Of a stretch of DNA of 64,000 nucleotides, positions 63,901 through 64,000 are shown one piece after another. The first letter of the stretch is position 1. Every line of letters starts with the position of its first letter. This DNA comes from a bacterium SCSIO 12741 (GTDB taxonomy: Bacteria > Bacteroidota > Bacteroidia > Flavobacteriales_G > Salibacteraceae): positions 3,658,594-3,722,593 of the forward strand of contig CP073749.1 in assembly GCA_024398055.1 (NCBI GenBank), given 5' to 3'. A model generated the notes under the pieces. The model saw only the letters and a program-made list of their open reading frames with translations, searched no databases and was not told where the DNA came from. A program made the translations under genes and the position numbers.

Positions 63901-64000
63901 CTACTGGATTGGCCTCGTTAACCACCAAGCAGATTGCGGATAGCGCGGACTTGGCCAACAAAATTCGTTCGGATTCAACCATTTTGGCCGGTCGATTAGA
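60924..64000 (+). CDS. Giant tandem-repeat surface (fibre-like) protein, C-terminus beyond the window
   Basis: At least 1025 residues. A signal peptide (NLLLVLAFILTGFALQAQ) is followed by an N-terminal domain (YEGINYQAIIRNADGQ ... GESELLSVPYSFFAREAG) often seen at the start of Bacteroidota tail-fibre-like/adhesin proteins. Then come three repeat arrays: twelve 13-residue units (YIARGDTxxMLQR), six 29-residue units (DTASLSDRIDDKLNLSDT ... ), and six 34-residue units (DTASLSNRINTN ... ITNLQNTKLN). The last has hydrophobic residues every seven positions, as in trimeric coiled-coil stalks. The frame is open to the window edge, so the C-terminus (S74 chaperone or T9SS domain would be expected) is unseen. 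Confidence 0.9.
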   Translation, partial: MLHQAYHNGRNLLLVLAFILTGFALQAQLTSYEGINYQAIIRNADGQVLSGQGVTLRITIYQKGKLGDGYIERHQTSTNLMGLVVLKVGDGIPEQNHLDSVRWEEANTAPFFMKVELDESGGQNYRSMGESELLSVPYSFFAREAGRALNDEDTSTTNEIQTLVYDPLAKTLTLTGPTSNVIDLSHFLDTLHIQQMRLDTIKDSLYLFDDHNPPNEYGIDMSYFASMSKVKADSIFLSNKMRSDSIAIIGLLSDSTSLMRLALADTANTLRVLIGTPVQTTDTAGMLFNYIARGDTSAMLQRYIARGDTNAMLQRYIARGDTANMLQRLIARGDTAAMLLNYIARGDTAGMLQRYIARGDTSSMLQPYVARGDTADMLLNYIARGDTASMLLNYITRGDTSAMLQNYISRGDTATMLQNYIGRGDTASMLQRYIARGDTAAMLDPYLRALDTNNLSNRINVNASDIATLQTTKLNAADTASLSDRIDDKLNLSDTASMLSNYLLETDTASLSDRIDDKLNLSDTASMLSNYLLESDTASLSDRIDDKLNLSDTASMLSKYLLESDTASLSDRIDDKLNLSDTASMLGKYLLETDTASLSDRIDDKLNLSDTASMLGKYLLETDTASLSDRIDDKLNLSDTASMLSKYLLEADTASLSDRINTLDAKVDAGAFKDSSATNEKIDSLYLSGNDLITVEGGVNVDTVDLSLFNGNSNLADTASALRALISTNASDITSLQNTKLNASDTASLNNRINTNASGITTNASDITNLQNTKLNATDTASLSDRITTNVTNITTNASDITNLQNTKLSGTDTVSLSNRINTNASGIVTNAGDITNLQNTKLSGSDTVSLSNRINTNVSEIATNSGDITNLQNTKLSGSDTVSLSNRINTNVSGITTNAGDITNLQNTKLNATDTASLSSRINTNVTGVAANASDITNLQNSKLNAADTASLSSRINDKLNISDTASMLAPYLRSSTQIDTSGLGARVDANTTGLASLTTKQIADSADLANKIRSDSTILAGRL
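61791..62258 (+). repeat. 39-bp tandem repeat array (12 copies)
   Basis: Twelve consecutive 39-bp units encode YIARGDTxxMLQR-type 13-mers. Protein sequence is strongly conserved (RGDT in all twelve) while codons differ between copies, which points to old duplication with selection. Confidence 0.9.
62355..62876 (+). repeat. 87-bp tandem repeat array (6 copies)
   Basis: Six units of 87 bp encode the 29-mer starting DTASLSDRIDDKLNLSDT. Copies 3 and 4 are almost identical at DNA level, indicating recent duplication or gene conversion. Confidence 0.9.
63156..63767 (+). repeat. 102-bp tandem repeat array (6 copies)
   Basis: Six units of 102 bp encode a 34-mer beginning DTxSLSxRINTN and containing DITNLQNTKL. 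Hydrophobic residues recur every seven positions, as in a stalk. Confidence 0.88.

Overview
The window is a chromosomal stretch from a member of the Bacteroidota, most likely a marine Flavobacteriales-type bacterium (Cryomorphaceae/Schleiferiaceae-like; the rank below phylum is a guess). The evidence is type IX secretion (T9SS) C-terminal sorting domains, a lipid-anchored TamL-type Omp85 protein, recurring TAnnTTTG promoter boxes placed very close to start codons, few Shine-Dalgarno sequences, a TPR-containing hybrid histidine kinase/AraC protein, and a surE/lpxB/spoIID/comEC block of housekeeping genes. No rRNA, tRNA, CRISPR array, transposase or prophage was recognised.

Layout. 1-1.8 kb: minus-strand sulfur operon (sulfide:quinone-reductase-like flavoprotein, DsrC/TusE-like, DsrE-like). 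2-8 kb: a Crp/Fnr regulator, small membrane proteins, three short-chain dehydrogenases and an AraC regulator. 8.1-13.8 kb: a large TPR hybrid sensor divergent from a T9SS-secreted protein whose signal peptide is frameshifted. 14-17 kb: a small HTH protein, a persulfide dioxygenase-rhodanese fusion, a lone rhodanese and a GNAT acetyltransferase. 17-22.8 kb: a tripartite RND efflux operon in which two of three genes carry a single-base frameshift. 23-30 kb: fatty acid hydroxylase, a CsgG-like/LPP20-like lipoprotein pair, a response regulator-PP2C phosphatase and an MscS channel. 30-44.4 kb: core genes (tamL; rRNA methyltransferase, surE, lpxB, spoIID-like, comEC; tRNA nucleotidyltransferase, Sua5, heptosyltransferase, dapD; ruvX, def, TPR lipoprotein). 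44.4-49.4 kb: an AT-rich island with a 1514-residue T9SS protein of unknown function. 49.4-60 kb: acylphosphatase, YjbQ, SRPBCC, AraC, surface proteins and lipoproteins, a Coq4-like protein, acs, a YhdH-type reductase and an exonuclease-GIY-YIG nuclease. 60.2-64 kb: a small T9SS protein and the first 1025 residues of a giant tandem-repeat surface protein that runs off the right edge.

How things connect. The SQR/TusE/DsrE operon and the persulfide dioxygenase/rhodanese operon form a plausible sulfide oxidation and persulfide handling set. The dioxygenase gene has a Crp/Fnr-like palindrome in front of it, and the same 14-mer occurs in the efflux/fatty-acid-hydroxylase intergenic region. The most notable non-coding structure is an 89-bp element with two copies 85/89 identical, each flanked by 7-bp tandem repeats; a third 7-bp repeat tract lies elsewhere. 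Three coding frameshifts all look like loss of one G in a G run, which points first to a systematic homopolymer error in the assembly rather than to gene decay.
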